Below, in pieces: positions 6,494 to 8,259 of a DNA stretch of 8,259 nucleotides; position 1 is the stretch's first letter, and each line of letters begins with the position of its first letter. The notes below the pieces were generated by a model. It saw nothing but the letters and a program-made list of their open reading frames with translations. It was not told the origin of the DNA and searched no databases. Position numbers and translations under genes: made by a program. Source of the DNA: Dehalococcoidia bacterium (GTDB lineage Bacteria > Chloroflexota > Dehalococcoidia > E44-bin15); assembly GCA_030619615.1 (NCBI GenBank), contig JAUXBC010000031.1, positions 1 to 8,259 of the forward strand, given 5' to 3'.

Positions 6494-7288
6494 TCATATT
6501 ACCACAAATAGCAGGGCAATGGTATTATAGGCGAAATGGGTGAAAATACAGGGCCAAATTGAGCCAGTCCTCATATAAAGCCAGGCCAAGAGCAGGCCGA
6601 GGAGGAAAATGGGCACCAGAACCCCCAACTGCCACAGCGTCAACACATGCACTAAAGCAAAGATGAGGGCGCTCAAGATAGCTCCCCAGCCATAGCCGTA
6701 GCGATTGCCGATGCCGCTAAAGATGAAACCACGAAAAAATATCTCCTCGGCGAAAGGGGCGACGAGGACGGCAAGAAGAGACAGCATAACCAGGCTAAAC
6801 CCGCCTTGAGTGAACTCCGGGGGTACAGCCGGGGGTGGCTCCATGCCGAGGTGGACGATCAGCAGCTCATAGAGCAGGTTGAGCAACATTCCAACACCAA
6901 GCACCACCAGAACCAGGAGCAGGGCTCGCTTCCTGTTAAAGGAACGAAAACCCAAAGCGCGCCATCCACAGCGGTACTTGGATACGCTGAAGAGCCACGC
7001 CGTGAAGAAAATCCCCCCTTGCAAGGCAATGCTTGCTACGAGGCCTGCTATAACGAGACGCTGGAGAAAGTCAGCAGAGGTCAAAAACTGCTCAAGGCCC
7101 TCAGGGTCAAGCTCCGCCAACCCCTCCACACCAAGCATGCTAATAGCAATAACCACAGCGACAACAACAGTAAGGATTACGAGAAGAAATACAAAACCAA
7201 TAACGATTGCCACTCCCCTGGCGATGTCGCCCACCGTCCAAGGAATTAGATCAGGGGTAGGCTCCTCCGACACCTTTACTTCCATCAC
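6494..7288 (-). CDS. CPBP family intramembrane metalloprotease (CAAX protease / Abi-like)
   Basis: Integral membrane protein of 264 residues with about seven hydrophobic segments (roughly 23-50, 76-101, 120-146, 163-180, 199-217, 221-238, 245-264). The conserved motifs of the CPBP/CAAX-protease family are present: EEIFFR at 181-186 (motif 1, EExxxR), FALVH at 210-214 (motif 2, FxxxH), and HFAYN at 251-255 (motif 3, HxxxN). The glutamates and histidines form the membrane-embedded active site in characterised relatives such as Rce1. The substrate in bacteria is usually unknown, and nothing here identifies it. The first 20 residues are polar and predicted cytoplasmic. The start is GTG at 7288 or ATG at 7285; GGAGG ends 10 nt before the GTG and 13 nt before the ATG, favouring the GTG. 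The gene begins 5 nt after the CoA transferase stop and ends 16 nt before aroH, so it is probably co-transcribed with both. No bacteriocin or immunity genes are nearby. Confidence 0.92.
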   Translation of the reverse strand: MMEVKVSEEPTPDLIPWTVGDIARGVAIVIGFVFLLVILTVVVAVVIAISMLGVEGLAELDPEGLEQFLTSADFLQRLVIAGLVASIALQGGIFFTAWLFSVSKYRCGWRALGFRSFNRKRALLLVLVVLGVGMLLNLLYELLIVHLGMEPPPAVPPEFTQGGFSLVMLSLLAVLVAPFAEEIFFRGFIFSGIGNRYGYGWGAILSALIFALVHVLTLWQLGVLVPIFLLGLLLAWLYMRTGSIWPCIFTHFAYNTIALLFVVI

Positions 7289-7293
7289 CGATA

Positions 7294-8259
7294 CTAAGCC
7301 TCCATCTCAGGAACTTCGCCCAAGGCTGAAACTTCCTCCTCCCAGAGGAGGGGCTCACTGGCGGTGACCCCTTCCTCAGCCATTCTCAACAGCTCCTCCT
7401 CTGACATTCCCAGAAGCTCGCCAAAGACATATTTATTGTGCTCACCAAAGCAAGGGGCGGGAAGGCGAAGCCTACCCGGGGTGACGGCCATCCTCCAGGA
7501 TAGGCCTGGGTGGAGATGAGTCCCCGCTTCGGGATGAGAGAGCCGCTCAAAAAAGCCCCGCTCCCTGAGGTGGGGGTCCTCCATCAGCTCGGCCACATCC
7601 AGTACAGCCCCAGCCTTAACGCCAGCCTGCTGCAACCTATTCATCAACTCATAGTGGTCATACTGGGAGGTCCATTCCTCGATGAGCTGGTCAAGCTCCT
7701 CCTGATTTTGCCACCGGCTCAGGGTATCGGCAAACCTTTCATCCTCAGTCCAAGGCGGGTCGCCCATCACATGACAAAAGGAGCGCCACTCCTCATCGGA
7801 GGAGATGGCGATGACCACCCACGAGTCCTCCCCCCGCGAGCGGTAGCAGCCATGGGGTGCCATGGAGGGGTGGCGATTCCCCATAGGCTCTGCCACCCTG
7901 CCGTTCATGGCATAATCCATTATGAACTCCCCCAGAAGAGGAGCTACCGCCTCCCTCATCGAGAGATCGATATACTGCCCCTTCCCCGTCAGGCGGCGAT
8001 AGCGCAGGGCAGCCAAGATAGCGAAGGCAGCATGAAGCCCGCTGCTGGCATCGGCATAGGCCACCCCAGGCTTCAGCGGCCCCCCGTGGGGATAGGCGGT
8101 GAGTTTTGAGAGACCGACCATGGCTTCGATACCCTCACCATAGGTAACATAGTCTCGATAGGGACCATCCTGACCATAGCCAGAGAGGGAGATCATGATG
8201 ACCTGGGGGTTAACCCCTTTTAGTATAGGGTAATCCAAGCCAAAGTTCCCCATCACCCT
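7294..8259 (-). CDS. CaiB/BaiF family III CoA transferase, N-terminus cut by the window edge
   Basis: Moves coenzyme A between carboxylic acids. Family members include formyl-CoA:oxalate, carnitine and bile-acid CoA transferases, and this fragment does not show which acid is used. About 321 residues are visible. The reading frame is open to the last base (AGG before the GTG at 8256), and the sequence opens mid-motif at RVMGNFGLDYPILKGVNP, so 8256 is an internal codon and not a start; roughly 100 residues are missing. Family signatures are ISLSGYGQDGPY (22-33, counted from the 8256 codon), YADASSG with the predicted catalytic aspartate D69 (equivalent to Asp169 of formyl-CoA transferase), and ALRYRRLTGKGQYIDLSMREA. 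The C-terminal half has QAGVKAGAVLDVAEL, DPHLRERGFF and a late GEHNKYVFGELLGMSEEEL. It is the first visible gene of the run with the CPBP protease, aroH and aroF; no metabolic link between them is evident. Confidence 0.94.
   Translation of the reverse strand, partial: RVMGNFGLDYPILKGVNPQVIMISLSGYGQDGPYRDYVTYGEGIEAMVGLSKLTAYPHGGPLKPGVAYADASSGLHAAFAILAALRYRRLTGKGQYIDLSMREAVAPLLGEFIMDYAMNGRVAEPMGNRHPSMAPHGCYRSRGEDSWVVIAISSDEEWRSFCHVMGDPPWTEDERFADTLSRWQNQEELDQLIEEWTSQYDHYELMNRLQQAGVKAGAVLDVAELMEDPHLRERGFFERLSHPEAGTHLHPGLSWRMAVTPGRLRLPAPCFGEHNKYVFGELLGMSEEELLRMAEEGVTASEPLLWEEEVSALGEVPEMEA
7299..7303 (-). promoter_or_regulatory. Ribosome binding site of the CPBP gene, inside the upstream CDS end
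   Basis: A GGAGG lies in the last two sense codons of the CoA transferase gene, 10 nt before the GTG at 7288 and 13 nt before the ATG at 7285. It favours the GTG start and suggests coupled translation. Confidence 0.5.

Noticed and set aside
6494..7288. Reading the CPBP protein as a phage-abortive-infection or bacteriocin-immunity gene
   Set aside because: The old Abi label is a family name. There are no bacteriocin, toxin, phage or defence genes beside it, and its neighbours are metabolic.
7510..8109. 199-codon open frame on the plus strand
   Set aside because: It lies wholly antisense to the CoA transferase gene, whose protein has clear family motifs. The translation is His/Pro/Leu-rich without recognisable domains, as expected of a shadow frame in GC-rich coding DNA.
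7294..8256. Taking the GTG at 8256 as the start of the CoA transferase
   Set aside because: The frame stays open to the window edge and the sequence there is an internal family motif. About 100 N-terminal residues expected for the family are missing, so the gene is partial.
1..8259. CRISPR array, insertion sequence, tRNA/rRNA or attachment site
   Set aside because: No spaced repeat array, transposase-like reading frame, terminal inverted repeats or RNA-gene signature was found. The only sizeable repeats are the linker copies inside the HD-GYP gene.

Overview
The window is a compact bacterial chromosome segment with every credible gene on the minus strand, so transcription runs from high to low coordinates. 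The base composition looks moderately GC-rich. The gene set is a type I-beta DAHP synthase, an AroH-type chorismate mutase, a KMSKS/HLGH TyrRS, a family III CoA transferase and a large PAS/GAF/HD-GYP sensor. It fits a free-living anaerobe-like bacterium of the Chloroflexota (Dehalococcoidia-like) or a Gram-positive-type lineage. That placement is a low-confidence inference from gene content, because no rRNA or marker phylogeny is available here.

Layout in order of transcription: (1) 8259-7294, the C-terminal three quarters of a CaiB/BaiF family III CoA transferase that runs off the right edge. (2) 7288-6494, a membrane CPBP-family (CAAX-protease/Abi-like) protein starting 5 nt after the transferase stop. 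(3) 6477-6118, aroH chorismate mutase. (4) 6085-5054, aroF, a DAHP synthase with an N-terminal ferredoxin-like regulatory domain. (5) 5053-4956, a 98-nt AT-richer gap, the only intergenic space of note, with a perfect TTGACA -35 box and small repeats. (6) 4955-1737, a 1072-residue soluble sensor with PAS-PAS-PAS-GAF-PAS-GAF-HD-GYP architecture. (7) 1721-795, ribF, bifunctional riboflavin kinase/FAD synthetase. (8) 795-1, the N-terminal two thirds of tyrS, running off the left edge.

Genes 1-4 are separated by 5, 16 and 32 nt, and genes 6-8 by 15 and -1 nt. This suggests two transcription units, one ending at aroF and one beginning at the promoter in the 4956-5053 gap. In the first, AroF makes DAHP (entry to the shikimate pathway) and AroH converts chorismate to prephenate, so the two bracket the route to Phe and Tyr. 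In the second, a predicted cyclic-di-GMP phosphodiesterase is co-directional with FMN/FAD synthesis and tyrosyl-tRNA charging.

Nothing here looks like a defence system, mobile element or CRISPR array, and I found no convincing previously undescribed system. The most distinctive object is the multi-sensor HD-GYP protein. It shows internal duplication at both protein and DNA level, and its promoter region holds repeats that could be an operator.
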